In this document: in pieces, positions 16,300 to 27,985 of the stretch
How positions within the stretch are numbered: the first letter of the stretch is position 1
How the letters are laid out: each line of letters opens with the position of its first letter
Origin: Lineus longissimus
Taxonomy: Eukaryota; Nemertea; Pilidiophora; Heteronemertea; Lineidae
DNA: 64,000 nucleotides
Direction: 5' to 3'
Assembly: GCF_910592395.1 (NCBI RefSeq)
Contig: NC_088326.1
Location: 6,079,001-6,143,000, forward strand
The notes under the pieces: model-generated
Told to the model about the DNA's origin: nothing
The model's input: only the letters and a program-made list of their open reading frames with translations
Databases searched by the model: none
Translations under genes and position numbers: made by a program

Positions 16300-17886
16300 T
16301 CGTGGATCTCAATAAAACGTATACTTATAACAACTACTGGACAAGAACGTAGATAAAAACCAACACCCAACTCATCAGACCGGGCCTAAGTCTAATACAT
16401 AAACAGGAGAACCACACACCACGGCCAAGGAGGATACCGCGGTGACGTCACGGCTTTTCCAAGATGGCGCTGCATATTGTAAACAAACTCGATCCACGGC
16501 CAAGGGAAAATCAAGTCATCAAAAAAGTTAGATTTTTCGCATCAAATCAGAGTTATTAGTACTTTTCTGCTATGAAATAAGTCTTCAGACAACAAGCTAT
16601 CATTTGAATAATGAAAAGTGCTGTTTTGATGGGGAAAAATAGGTTTTTTTAAACCAAATAGCCGGGCACCGATCTTCCAAAATTAGCGATGGTTTCAAAA
16701 CAGTCTCCCAGATATGGGGCAATCTCTTCATTATCATAATGGGATTTGGAGGCATGTTTACAGATTTTACAAGTTCGAGACCTGTAATACCTAAAACTCG
16801 CATAGATCCCCATAGATCCCCTCTATTTGTCGAGTTAGCGCCCCTGTAAGATCATGCATTTTCGAACACTAGAACGAAATCTTCCTGCGGATATCGCGGT
16901 TTCGGTGATGATTTAAGGAGAAATTGACTGTTCTTAGAGTTGTATGGGAGAGAAATGAGTTCATACTTCATGAATACATGAATATATTATGATATGGGCG
17001 GGCTTCTAAGTCAAAACAATAACAAACTCAACTGCATCTCTACTGTATATTGCGTAGTGCATTGCCTAGTGTATTTCGTAGTGTATTTTAGCGGAGACAT
17101 TATTTCCGCACTTTGGCCACGCCAAACGTCTTTTTTATTCGTGGAAGTTAATCTGCTCTGTAAATTTTATTTTACACAGGAAGAATCCATACTAGGTATT
17201 GCAATATTTCATGTCTATTGGTGTTTTTGTGTACAAAAGCGCACCAGACAGTGAGACGTGGAGATGTGTTCAGTACTGGTGCTGTAAGTAGACTAAATCT
17301 GATTGGCCATAGCGATCACTAATATGGGTCGGGATCACGTGATGTGACGTCACCGCGGTATCCTCCTTGCACCACGGCTTCTACCAAACAAATGATCCAC
17401 GATCAACGCTCGTTGCGCAATGTCACTCGTGACCCAGGTACCCTGATTTCTCGAAGCCAGGGCCCGGTCGTTCAAAGCTCCACCATCTGGTTTGACGGTA
17501 ACCGGTAACTTAGCGTACCGCCAAGTTCGCCCCTCTACCATCGCTTTCACTGCCACCGCTTACCATGATCTTGAGTTTCCGCCAAGTTGAGTTTTGTCAC
17601 TAATACTTAGCGGTTGTTTTGAACAACCGGGCATAGGTTACTTTTGCGCGCACATACATTTTTTTCTCTGTTTCTCCATGTTGAAAGTATTTATGATAAT
17701 TATAATCAAGTGAGTTATCTGTATATAGCGCCTTTCACTGTATCATCTACTGTCTCAAAGCGCTTTACAGTCGCAATTATTATTACCCAGCCTATATCCA
17801 GAAACCATTCTGGAGAACTAAGGTCAACTAACGCCCAAGCTTCCGCACGCACGGACATTTTAGGCCAGTTGAGAATTACAAAGCCA
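16300..17886 (-). repeat. Duplicated segment R3, copy alpha, split by a MITE
   Basis: 16300-16425 joined to 17379-17886 matches 43520-44214 along its length, and matches 34239-35290 in reverse. It includes the tail of a tRNA-derived SINE (AAGCGCTTTACAGTCGCAATTATTATTACCCAG side). The match to the uninterrupted copy at 43.6 kb proves that 16426-17369 is an insertion. Confidence 0.7.
16426..17369 (+). mobile_element. Non-autonomous DNA transposon, 944 bp, 9-bp TSD (copy 1)
   Basis: The terminal inverted repeats are 26 bp, starting CAAGGAGGATACCGCGG and continuing into a TGACGTCA palindrome. The flanking duplication CACCACGGC occurs at 16417-16425 and 17370-17378. The same site is empty at about 43623, where a single CACCACGGC runs into TTCTACC. 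No transposase is encoded. A 9-bp duplication fits Mutator-like or Merlin-like transposases, and I cannot choose between them. A second copy lies inverted at 18837. Confidence 0.9.
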
Positions 17887-18568
17887 TGAACCAACAATTG
17901 TTGGCCAACATCGTGTTGGGCCTTGTTGCAGAGGCATGTTTGCTATTGTTTGCCAGTGTGGACGGGTCGAAAAACAAGTGAAAACATCAGCAAACTTGTT
18001 GGCCAATGTTGGCCAATGTTAGGCCATGCACCTTCTGAAAAACATGATGGTTGGTGTTTGGCAATCAGCAGCCAATCAGGGAACAGATTTGGATCATGTG
18101 ATGGAGCTACTGGGACAAAATGGCTGCCTCAATGAAAGATAGAGAATGGCAATTTCAAGAAATTGAACATTTAATTTCGGAATACGAAAAGCTTCATCTA
18201 TCCGTAGGAAATTCTTGAGGCTTTTGGGGTCTGAGGCCCTTAACTCTTGAAGGAGGCAGTGATAGGCCCCATGCATGCTTTTTCCACAAGTATGGCTTTG
18301 AAAGAATTGCTGCTGAAGCACCTAGGCATGCTTTCTTCCTGTGGTTCTCCATTTTTTTAAAGAAAAATGGAGAGAAATGACTGATTTTCCCTCCAAATTA
18401 CCTTCAAATTCATGCCAAACACGGCCAAACTTTAATATTTTAGCCAAACTTGTTTGGCAATATTTGCCTGTGTTTGATAGTGTGGACGGGTCCCCAAACA
18501 TTCGCCGACATGATGTTGTCTCAGGTTGGCCAATTGTTGGCGAATGATTGCTAGTGTAGACCAGGCTT
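17887..18568. mobile_element. Probable MITE rich in TTGGCCAA words
   Basis: Both ends are packed with inverted copies of GCCAACAATTGTTGGC-like words, and phrases such as AGTGTGGACGGGTC recur near both ends. The right end reads GCTAGTGTAGACCAGG. The flanks are R3 on the left and R1 on the right, which are adjacent without this DNA at 44.2 kb, so it is an insertion. The exact TIR and duplication are not clear. Confidence 0.5.
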
Positions 18569-20058
18569 AACAAATTAGGAACTACCACCAAATACGCTAC
18601 AACGGTCTGACCAAAAACAAGATTCCCAGGTGAAGAAAGTTTTTTCTTTTTTGCAAAATAACATTTAGTTTCGAATTTTCTAGATCAATGTTCCAGTTAT
18701 GGTCACGGCTACTAATTGCAACTGCCACTGCTACTGTAACTATTATTAATTATATAAAACTTTCTCTTGGTGTTCTCTTGGCATTCTTTTCGTCGACGAA
18801 GAAGAAAACAAATGCAGCTAGGCCAACGACGGTTGGCAAGGAGGATACCGCGGTGACGTCACATCACGTGATCCCGACCCATATTAGTGATCGCTATGGC
18901 CAATCAGATTCAGTCTACTGACAGCACCAGCACTGAACACATCTCCACGTCTCACTGTCTGGTGCGCTCCTGTACACAAAATCACCAATAGACATGAAAT
19001 ATTGCAATACCTAGTATGGATTCTTCCTGTGTAAAATAAAATTTACAGAGCAGATTAACTTCCACGAATAAAAAAGACGTTTGGTGTGGCCAAAGTGCGG
19101 AAATAATGTCTCCGCTAAAATACACTACGAAATACACTAGGCAATGCACTACGCAATTTACAGTAGAGATGCAGTTGAGTTTGTCATTGTTTTGACTTAG
19201 AAGCCCGCCCATATCATAATATATTCATGTATTCATGAAGTATGAACTCATTTCTCTCCCATACAACTCTAAGAACAGTCAATTTCTCCTTAAATCATCA
19301 CCGAAACCGCGATATCCGCAGGAAGATTTCGTTCTAGTGTCCGAAAATGCATGATCTTACAGGGGCGCTAACTCGACAAATAGAGGGGATCTATGGGGAT
19401 CTATGCGAGTTTTAGGTATTACAGGTCTCGAACTTGTAAAATCTGTAAACATGACTCCAAATCCCATTATGATAATGAAGAGATTGCCCCATATCTGGGA
19501 GACTGTTTTGAAACCATCGCTAATTTTGGAAGATCGGTGCCCGGCTATTTGGTTTAAAAACCCTATTTTTCCCCATCAAAACAGCACTTTTCATTATTCA
19601 AATGATAGCTTATTGTCTGAAGACTTATTTCATAGCAGAAAAGTACTAATAACTCTGATTTGATGCGAAAAATCTAACTTTTTTGATGACTTGATTTTCC
19701 CTTGGCCGTGGATCGAGTTTGTTTACAATATGCAGCGCCATCTTGGAAAAGCCGTGACGTCACCGCGGTATCCTCCTTGGACGGTTGGCTTTGATGGGAA
19801 ATGCTTAAGCTGATGACTTGTCCCTGCACGAATCCACTTCGGACATATACAGTTTTCAATTCTGCGTTTGTCGCCTGATTCTCTATTGCAATCGCTGCAA
19901 ATGGACTGCCATGAAGACATACCAATAATACTACTTCCAAATATCCTGGCAAAAGTGATTGTTCTTAACCTATTCTTTTCAAGTTGAATCATTCGCACCG
20001 CATTGTACATGATCGATAAAAATTCTGTTTTTCTCTATTATCTAAAGAACCGGTTATA
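18569..20058 (-). pseudogene. R1 unknown-ORF segment, copy alpha, decayed
   Basis: It matches the 3' half of the R1 ORF and its downstream tail as seen at 33.1-33.5 and 44.2-44.8 kb. The ORF part here is only its C-terminal ~100 residues, with stops and a small deletion. A MITE splits it at 18837-19779, and its 5' side is cut by the Tc1-like element at 20061. Confidence 0.65.
18837..19779 (-). mobile_element. Non-autonomous DNA transposon, 943 bp, 9-bp TSD (copy 2)
   Basis: The same family as the copy at 16426, in opposite orientation and highly similar throughout. The flanking duplication is GACGGTTGG (18828-18836 and 19780-19788). The matching empty site, a single GACGGTTGG between CCAAC and CTTTG, is at about 44545 in the paralogous R1 segment. 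Two copies with different 9-bp duplications establish the element boundaries. Confidence 0.9.
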
Positions 20059-20060
20059 TA

Positions 20061-21722
20061 CACTGTTGGGCAAAATGGTTGTCACCCCTGCGATGGCAGA
20101 TATGATTTCATATCCATTTTTAATTTATTTTGATATGGTAAACATCAATGAGTGGAAACTTTGCAGTTGTACACACATGGTATTAGCGGGTGTTTTTGGA
20201 CCACAAACTTGCACATGTTTGCCATCAATTGCTTATTAATTGACATTTTATCTACGGAGGCTCATCAGGGACCTAAACTATGGAAAACATCTTTGTCATT
20301 GTTTCACTCTGTTCTCTCCATCTGACCAGATTTGATTGTCCAAATTGATAGGAATTGCACAATTGGGTAATTTCTCACTGCTTGCATACCTAATATCGCG
20401 TATTGCCCCCACGGGCTGCAATGAGCGCTGCAATTCGTCGGGACATGCTTGTAACGAGGCTTTGTATCCTTCGTTGGGGGATTTCGCCCCAAATACGGAC
20501 AATTGCATCACCAAGGTCGGCAAGGTTCTGAGGCTGAGGGTCCAAATTTTCGAGTTCTCTGCCGATATGGTCCCACAGGTGCTCTATGGGGTTCATATCC
20601 GGGCTGTAGGGAGGCCAGTCCAGACGTTTGACGTCTTGTTCGTGCAAGAAATTGTTCACTATTGCTGCTCTGTGGGGTCTGGCGTTGTCGTCTGCTAGTG
20701 TCCAGTTGTTGCCGAAGTGGGCCCTTGCTTCTGGCAGCACGTGATCTCGGAGGATCTCCCAGTAGAGGAGACCGTTTACATTTTGCTCTAGGACGCGGAC
20801 TGCAGTTTTTCAATGATAATGAATGGCGCCTCAGATATGGACTGAACCACCTCCAAATGGAACACGCAGGCCTACACAGTCTTCCCGAAGCTGCTTGCCT
20901 GGTAATCGACGAACTCTGACCCTGCCATCAACACGGAACAGCAAGAAACGGGACTCGTCACCAAAGACGATGTGGCGCCACATTTCGTCCGGCACGTCAG
21001 CATGCGCTCTCGCCCACAGAAGCCGTCGACGTTTTGCCACATCTGTCAATTTTGGACAGACTACCTGCCTTCTTGCATGATACCCGGCAGCAATCAGCCT
21101 ACGGTTTACCGTTGTCCGACTAGCGTCAACATTATCCAGGTTGTGTCAGTCATTGCGCAGCTGTGTCGTCGTTTTCTTACGATCTGCACGGCAACGACGC
21201 AAGAGATGACGGTCGTCTCTTTCATTAGAGATGCGAGGACGACCAGTAGATCTCCCAACGTAAACATTACCGTCCTGTCGCCACTTCGAAATCCACCTTT
21301 GCACCGTCCTTTTCGAAAGTCCCATCACTTCAGCGATGGCGCCAGGACCTTGCCCGCTGCGCCACCTTCCAATGGCCTCACCTCGCTGAATTTGGCTGTA
21401 TGGGCCGGGCATGACAAGTTCTGCATTGGCTGGTCAAGAAAATCCAATAGGATTGCGTTGGTTAACCAGGAGAATGCACGAACACCTAGTCGGCTGTGGA
21501 CTAGGCATAGGACCAAAAGGACATGGTCAGCAGAAACACTCCTTTTATAGTGTCTTATTACATCACACGACTGCCATACCCTGTGACGAAATTGAATTAT
21601 GTCACTCATGTCAATTTCAATCTAAGAATGAAAGAAACCTGACCATGATTGTGGAGAAATATGGATATAAACCTGAAACTCACAATTTTCTATAGGGGTG
21701 ACAACCATTTTGCCCAACAGTG
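20061..21722 (-). mobile_element. Tc1/mariner element, 1,662 bp
   Basis: The terminal inverted repeats start CACTGTTGGGCAAAATGG (at least 29 bp, ending GTCACCCCT) and are flanked by TA on both sides (20059-20060, 21723-21724). The transposase gene is on the minus strand. It inserted at or next to the 5' end of the R1 alpha copy. Confidence 0.88.
20390..21412 (-). pseudogene. Tc1-like DD34E transposase, frameshifted
   Basis: The reading frame is split into three pieces. The N-terminal part has a paired-like HTH (GEAIGRWRSGQGPGAIAEVM, LSKRTVQRWISKWR) and a GRP motif (GRSTGRPR). The middle has the first Asp in WRHIVFGDESRF. The C-terminal part has LADDNARPHRAA and PPYSPDMNPIEHLWD, whose D-to-E spacing is 34 residues. 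All three catalytic residues survive but the pieces are out of frame, so it is inactive as written. Confidence 0.85.
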
Positions 21723-21724
21723 TA

Positions 21725-22429
21725 TAATATCAATTCGAATCAATCGAATTATTATCAACATATTTCGAAACACAAACTCCATCACCTGAGAACATGCTTT
21801 TATAGTCACTCAGAATCACTAGCAAAAATTGATCGCTCTTTTCACCTAACCACGAACACAACCGCAACCCCCGCAACAGCCCCCCCCCCACTAGAAAATT
21901 AAAAAAAATCCCTGTAAATTGATCGCATCGCATGTGTTGTTTATTATGAGGCATAAAGTGGATCCCATATAAAACAGGGTGGCCCAGGAAACGTTCCCCT
22001 CATACAATGGGTACACCATAGAATTCTGTTATGCAAGCGAAAAGCTTTTTGGCCAACCCTGTTGAACAATATAAATACGAGGGGGGGGGGCACTTTTACT
22101 TAGCGTCAGCAACGAGAAGGTCTGGCGTTGGCAATGTGTGGAAGAGCTGAGATATTACCTCTTAAATTGGACACACTTTTTGCATATAAAAGGCTAAAAA
22201 CCACCGAATTAAGGAAATAGGTATCGAACACTTTCTCAACTAAAAATGCAGGTAATTGTGGTGAATTCCAATGAAAATACTGGTATCGTTTTTTATGCCA
22301 AAAATACTCTATGAGCATTTTACCATGTTGTGAAACAGGATATTACCAGTTTCAGAAATGCAGCGCTGCTTTAGGAAATCGGTTGCCGAATTTTCTAACA
22401 CAATCAAAGCGTTACCCGTTTGGGAAATT
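21725..22429. other. No recognisable gene
   Basis: It contains two homopolymer tracts (C run near 21880, G run near 22082) and nothing recognisable as coding. The sequence just upstream of the R1 delta copy is not shared with other copies. Confidence 0.4.
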
Positions 22430-23545
22430 GTCCGGTCTGCAGGATGGCGCACTGTGGTGGCAGGCTCATGACCTACAAGCATTTGCATTTAGTTCATCGA
22501 CGCAACCGCCAACAATTGTTGCTACCGTATAACAACTTCAGGAGTAGTCGTGGCCCCGGTAATCCAACATTTCGATATCTTCGGTTTAAAATTGATAGGA
22601 ATATAGTTGTCTTTGCACTAACCTATATCCTTGGTTTCAAAACGTTTGTCACTTCTTTGAACTTGTTAAATATCAGAAATCTTGGTATTGTCCTGAAGCT
22701 TAATTTCTTAAAATCTCTCGGAGAAGCAAAGTTTGCACCAGGTTTGTTATCATCATTGTTTCCCGTCTCGCTTAGTAATCCTCAGTTTGACTCTGGGGGA
22801 AACATATTCGAGTTTACATCCAAACCTTTCAAATAATCATAACGGAAAGAAAATACATGTACAATACGGTGCGAACGATTCAACTTGAGGAGAATAGGTT
22901 AAAAACAATTTCTTTTGCCAGGATATTTGGAACTAGTATTATTGGCGTTACTCTGATGCGGCAATTGCTCTCGAGAATCAGGCGACAAAAGCAGGATTCA
23001 AAAGTTGTAAGGTAGATTGGGGTATTCATAGCCCCGGTTTAGTTGTTAGATGCATTGAGATCAATTAATGGCAGGGGCTACAGTTAAACCGGGCTATAAT
23101 GACCCCATTCTACATTATATGTTCCAAGCAGATTCGTGCAGGGACAAGTCACCATCTTTAACATTTCCCATCAAAACCACACTTCATCTCTACCGTCATT
23201 TGCCAAGCTGCATTTTCCTGTTTCGTCGATGAAAGGAAGCGGCTGATACATTGGCCGAGGAAATACAAATTGAGGAAAGGTCATACATGGAAAACGAAAA
23301 TTTACATCTAACACAAAGAGTTTTACATAATCAGTTATAGTAACAGTGACAGTGGCAGTTGCAATTACTAGGCGTGACCATAACTGCAACAGGAATCTAT
23401 CAACTTCGAAAATAAAAGTTATTTTGCATAACAAAGGAAAAGTTTCTTCACCTGGGAATCTTAATTTGATCAGACCGTTGTAGCGTAATTGGTGGTTCCT
23501 AATTTTTCAGTGTTTTCATTACAAAACTATAATTTGGGAAAACTG
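22430..23545 (+). pseudogene. R1 unknown-ORF segment, copy delta
   Basis: The stretch 22437-22836 encodes a frame that aligns with residues ~55-190 of the 320-aa R1 ORF (QDGALWWQAHDLQAFAF, LPYNNFRSSRGPGN). It then stops early at the position equivalent to FKPFK. The C-terminal part continues out of frame to ~23310, followed by the conserved tail with AGACCGTTGTAGCGTA. A ~110-base insert near 23010-23120 has no match in the other copies. It is decayed. Confidence 0.65.
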
Positions 23546-23574
23546 TATTTTTATCCATGTTTTGAGTTCATCTG

Positions 23575-24460
23575 CATCCACAAAATGCAATCCATTAATG
23601 CGAACATATAATATCAAATTTGAATAAATATGATGCCGCATCAAAATTGGCAAACGAAATATGCATTTCTACACCTACTTGATGATAAACCGAAGATTAA
23701 GGTGATATGTTGGCGTGGATTATTAGCATAAATCTTTGTCTCCTAACATTACTTGTCCGGGGTTTTGTTCCATCCAGTAAATACTTCGTGCCGAGTCGAT
23801 CCATTGCCTTCTTTTATTCTTAAGCAATCGATACTGCATCATTTCTGACACTTAATTATGACAAGATCGTTCATGCTTTCTGACGGATCAATATCAATAG
23901 CAGGACACCAACTATCATTGGGCAATTCTGCCATTTCGCCGCATCGGGAAAAGCGGAATACGAAGTGCTACAAATGACAAAATACAGAGTATGTAAATGT
24001 ATTTTATCGAAGTTTCTCTGATTGCTTGATGAGCCGCTAAGTTTGTACGCCGATGTATACGTGTCGTGTGAATGAATTCACGCATGATTTGATCGATGAC
24101 ACCATCTACCTCGTGTCTGTGTTGCGAAGGGCCATGAATTTTAGTTCTTTTGGAAAGCTCGCAGGTTCATCCAGAAATACAATCTTGGATTCTCCCCGGA
24201 ATCAGACCGTGGCAGCCAGCAGTGTCAACCACCAGGCTATGAGGCAACTGGAAACACAAAAGGAATTGAACAATCCACTCTGCGAAAGGATTGCAAAACA
24301 TCGAAAGGAAGATGTTTCGGCACCATCACTTTACCGTAATTCAACTATTTTATGAAATAGTTCAGGACACCTAATGATTCACTTGAAACATACCTCAGAC
24401 AAACGTTCCTTCATTCATATGCGGAATTTCACCCGCAAAATAAATTTTAGGTCGCTTAAC
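23575..24460. repeat. Inverted duplicate of 45.7-47.8 kb
   Basis: 23630-24090 is the reverse complement of about 47310-47770 with scattered differences, and 24335-24460 matches 45720-45840 inverted. A 100-codon ORF (24053-24355) lies here but has no family signature and its counterpart is not conserved in frame, so I do not call a gene. Confidence 0.6.
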
Positions 24461-24940
24461 TGTCCCGTTTGGTAAGGTTACAATGCAACGGTAAACACAG
24501 AACATTGCAAGCGTTATGTGATATTTTGTTTTTACACCGTCGATGATAGTTGGATTCTGCATTACAATTTTCGCTTTACATCACTGGGGATGGTATGGAT
24601 GTAACATTGTCGTCATGCCGAATTTCAGCGTTCGCTAACAAACCTAGTACTAAGATCCTCGGTTTACATTATAGTCACATTCAAAGGGCTGTGGAGAACG
24701 CTGTTTCAAGGTAATGAGGTTCGTGATTCGCCTTTGGTGGTTCCGTGCTTTTCCGTTTCAACTACTAAATACTATTATGGGTTCTGCTCAATCAGAAGTC
24801 GCACCTCGGTGTGGTATTACTCTTCATTCCGTTATTGCCAAACAGTTTGTATTAATAGATTTCACACGATATGTTTATATGAGAAGTCCTTCGACCAATC
24901 TTAGACAAGAATATTGCCAGTAGTTCGACTCCGAATTTAC
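24461..24940. other. No recognisable feature
   Basis: Only short uninformative ORFs are present. No repeat shared with the window was noticed. Confidence 0.4.
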
Positions 24941-24952
24941 CAATTAAAGAAA

Positions 24953-25203
24953 ATGGCTGCAACTGCGCTTGTACGAGTGAACGTTTTCGTGCTGACATAC
25001 AGCAGATACGTTGATGAACCTAAATCTGGAATCCAACGGGCTGATTCTGTCCTCCAGTGCGGGTTAATTTGCGCGATTACTCAGGAGTGCCAGGCATTCT
25101 CCATCATAGGTGATGTCTGTTTCTTGGTTTTCCAATCGAACAAAGCAACATGGAATTGTAACCGGAGGAAAACTGGTGTAAAATCCCTGTATTGGATGAA
25201 ACA
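24953..25203 (+). CDS. Possible PAN/apple-domain exon
   Basis: The frame reads ADSVLQCGLICAITQECQAF, then IIGDVCFLVFQSNK and TWNCNRR, with Cys spacing like a PAN/apple domain (C..C...C.aF.....C.l). It runs into CAG|GTAATA, a good splice donor, at 25204. Such domains occur in secreted or cell-surface animal proteins. No further exon was found nearby, so this could be an exon of a host gene or a stray duplicated exon. Start uncertain. Confidence 0.4.
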
Positions 25204-26440
25204 GGTAATACCGCTTTTTCGTTTCAGGATATCTATATATAAATTTACAAATTTGGCTACACGATTTTCAGTAGTTTCTATCAACAAATTGCACATAAAA
25301 ACGAAAAATTAGAGGTCTGACTGAATTATCACGCTTTTCCGATGTTGACACCAATTTTACCTGAGTAAGCTCTCCAAGCGTTTGGAACGATGCACTTGTA
25401 TTTATGCGCTTCCTGGAGCCAAGTATCTAACGTGTGACGTTTTAGTGTAGATATTGATTTTTTACGTCACGCTTGTTTACCCCGTTACTGCGACTATGGA
25501 AATGACGTTGCGTCGTAGTACTAGCGGGCTGGGGTGTCGTGAACTCGGATCTCGGCTTGCACTCACCTGGCGGGAAAGGTCTTTCGAGCCAGGAGTTGTG
25601 CCCTCTAAAAATTCTTTTTGTACTATCTTAAGAGATGAAACAAAATTGGAAAAGCATCACACACGTTCAGAAAAATAGTTTACTGATGAACCAGAAGAAG
25701 AGCAATCATACTGCTAAGCAGTTAAAACCCGCCCATTCCTTTAAGATAAATTCAGCAGAAGAATATACGGGAAACTCCTTCTTAACACATCGTTTCATGC
25801 GCGTAGACCAAATTTTCTGAGTCCGATTTTTCCAAGTCATTTGAATGCTGACGAATCGAACAGTACGTAATAGCCATGTTCTGTGGATGAGTTGTTACCG
25901 GCTTATCCCGAATGTGACACAACTTGCTAAGTAATGTACTGCCCACTAATATTGTCATAGGTTCGAATTTGTGCCTTTGAAGATGTGATAACCATAACCA
26001 TTTCAATAACCGTTCATTATGCTCATTAGGTCGTTTGCAATAATTTTCTATTGAAAGGTGGTGTGGCATGTCGATCCATTGCGTAGATCATATTCAGGAA
26101 CGCAATATTTGTATCATGTCGTATTGACTGCTGGCCCTATGACTCACTAAGTTTTTCCGGAAGGGAAATCCGTAAAGAACAATAAAGAAAGTCCTTAGTC
26201 AAGTGCAATTTAATTGAGGATTCCCTTTAGTGCACTTCTTTTTAGTTGGACATTGGGTAGAATCAACATTACAAAACGAACAACACCGATTGAATCGCGA
26301 TTGATTGTAATGCATTTCGACACTGTGCATGTCAATTCAGTCATCATCTTCAGGCTCTGACAAAAACTCTTAACTCTCCACATCGACCTCGTCCTCGATT
26401 AACAAGTCATTAACATTAATATCTATACGTTTTCTGCAAC
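25204..26440. other. No recognisable gene
   Basis: Several ORFs of 60-95 codons occur on both strands with no family signature or repeat. I see nothing I can support. Confidence 0.4.
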
Positions 26441-26460
26441 TAAACGACTGACACGCCAAG

Positions 26461-27500
26461 CTATCCGAAAAGCTTTGGGCTCGATGTGCTTCCATGCGAG
26501 GCCAACCATTCGTAAAACTTCACGGCAGTTATCAATGGACATTGTCCGTTCTCATCAGTGTTACCAATTTTCCAGGCTTTCCAGATGGCTCTTAGTCTGC
26601 ATTTGAACGCATACATTATTGTCAGATCAAGAGGTTGAACAAGGGGTGTACAACCACCAGGAACGAATTCAAGTTCTCCTCCGATGGCCTGATTGAACAG
26701 CTTCCAGAAAACGTTCGTTACGGTGGGTTTGTATCGGTCCACGACGAGCAAGAAATTTTCACCATCAGGCACGAAGTCAGTCACCACTGTTTCAGTCCAT
26801 TCTACCAATAACTCTATTCTCACCTATTCATCAGGACTGGAGGTTACCAGTTCGTTTGCCGGCGCGTGTTCCTCAGTTCTGTGTTCCCTCAGTTCCATCT
26901 CTCACAAGTCTTGGGAAGTTCACCTCCGCTAGCTAGACCTTTCCTTCCATCACTATTGATATCAGCAGGGTAACGATGCAACATTCTTTCGGATTTCTCC
27001 TAGATGTCCTGATGTCAGTATCACGTATGCCTTTTTGATCCATGGTATAATTCGTTGGAAGGTCATATCACACAAAGATTTGATTCATATTGACTCTTTG
27101 CAAATAAACGCCTGAAACTCAGCGACGAGTTGGGCGGCATTGTCCGGGATATTCTTCGAATCTCGTGTTGACCGGCGATATGATGGCGTGTTTTTCCATG
27201 AATCGCTGCATCCAATGTTCCGAAGCCCTAAAATCGAGTCGTTGCGGTCGTGTCCTTTCCAGATCTTGTCGTTCGATCATTTGCCGGCATATCGTCAATC
27301 CACTGTCTGAATGCTCGTCTTCCGGTGTCCTTCAGGTCGAGTCCGCTCACTGGAAATCCTTTGTTCCTTCTTTCCTTGAACCATTCGTCTCTGATGTCTA
27401 CAACCTCTGGCCAAAGCCCGTTTTCAAGTTGCCGGAACTGCCTCATACGCCTCCTACACTGACTCTCCTCATTAGCGAGTCTGATGAGGTCATCTTCATT
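26461..27500 (-). pseudogene. Decayed pogo/Tigger-like transposase
   Basis: The minus-strand frame at 26461-26823 has LLVVDRYKPTVT, then EFVPGGCTPLVQPLDLTI and LRAIWKAW. This is the typical DDE_1 block of pogo/Tigger/Jerky transposases (second Asp, then GGCT..QPLD). About 400 bases upstream on the same strand another frame (27228-27446) has LENGLWPEVVDIRDEWFKER followed by GFPVSGLDLKDTGRRAF, like the CENP-B/HTH region. The intervening part is out of frame with stops. No TIRs were found. Confidence 0.65.
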
Positions 27501-27982
27501 CCTGACCCATTCGATCGCGGAATGTTACTTCCTGAATTTTACGGAAACGGTTAAAGCTGCTAGGGGTGCGTGGTTCAATCCCTCCAGGTGGGCAAGTCAA
27601 TACTCATCCAAATAGGCAATTTTCTTTTTAGTGGAGTACGCTTGCAACCTTCGCCGAGGTGATCCTAACTCGTTTTCTTTAATCATGGCTTCACAAAAAA
27701 GAACGAAAATCGTCCAAACGAAAATCACCAAAACTCGCACAAGTCCTAGTGTTCTCATCCGTGCTGTCTACTCTCTGCAGCGCAAAGCCGACTGAAACCT
27801 GTCTTTGGTAAACTCAGGTAAATTGATGAACACCTATGTATAATATAATGACATCCCTCTCAGTAATGTGCGCGTACATAGAAATAATGGTAGCCTTACA
27901 CGCAATAGTCATATCAGCCCACGATATTATGGTTGTTCTTCTAAAACCACCCGCCCGCTACGATGAGTGACCGGATGTGAAC
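27501..27982. other. No recognisable feature
   Basis: Sequence between the pogo-like remnant and the Harbinger element. No gene or repeat noticed. Confidence 0.4.
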
Positions 27983-27985
27983 TTA

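Noticed and set aside
17350-18591. Several 60-89 codon ORFs between the two MITEs
   Set aside because: They lie in SINE and TTGGCCAA repeat sequence and have no conserved frame in the sister copies.
24053-24355. 100-codon ORF as a gene
   Set aside because: Its inverted counterpart near 47.3 kb does not keep the frame and no family pattern is visible.
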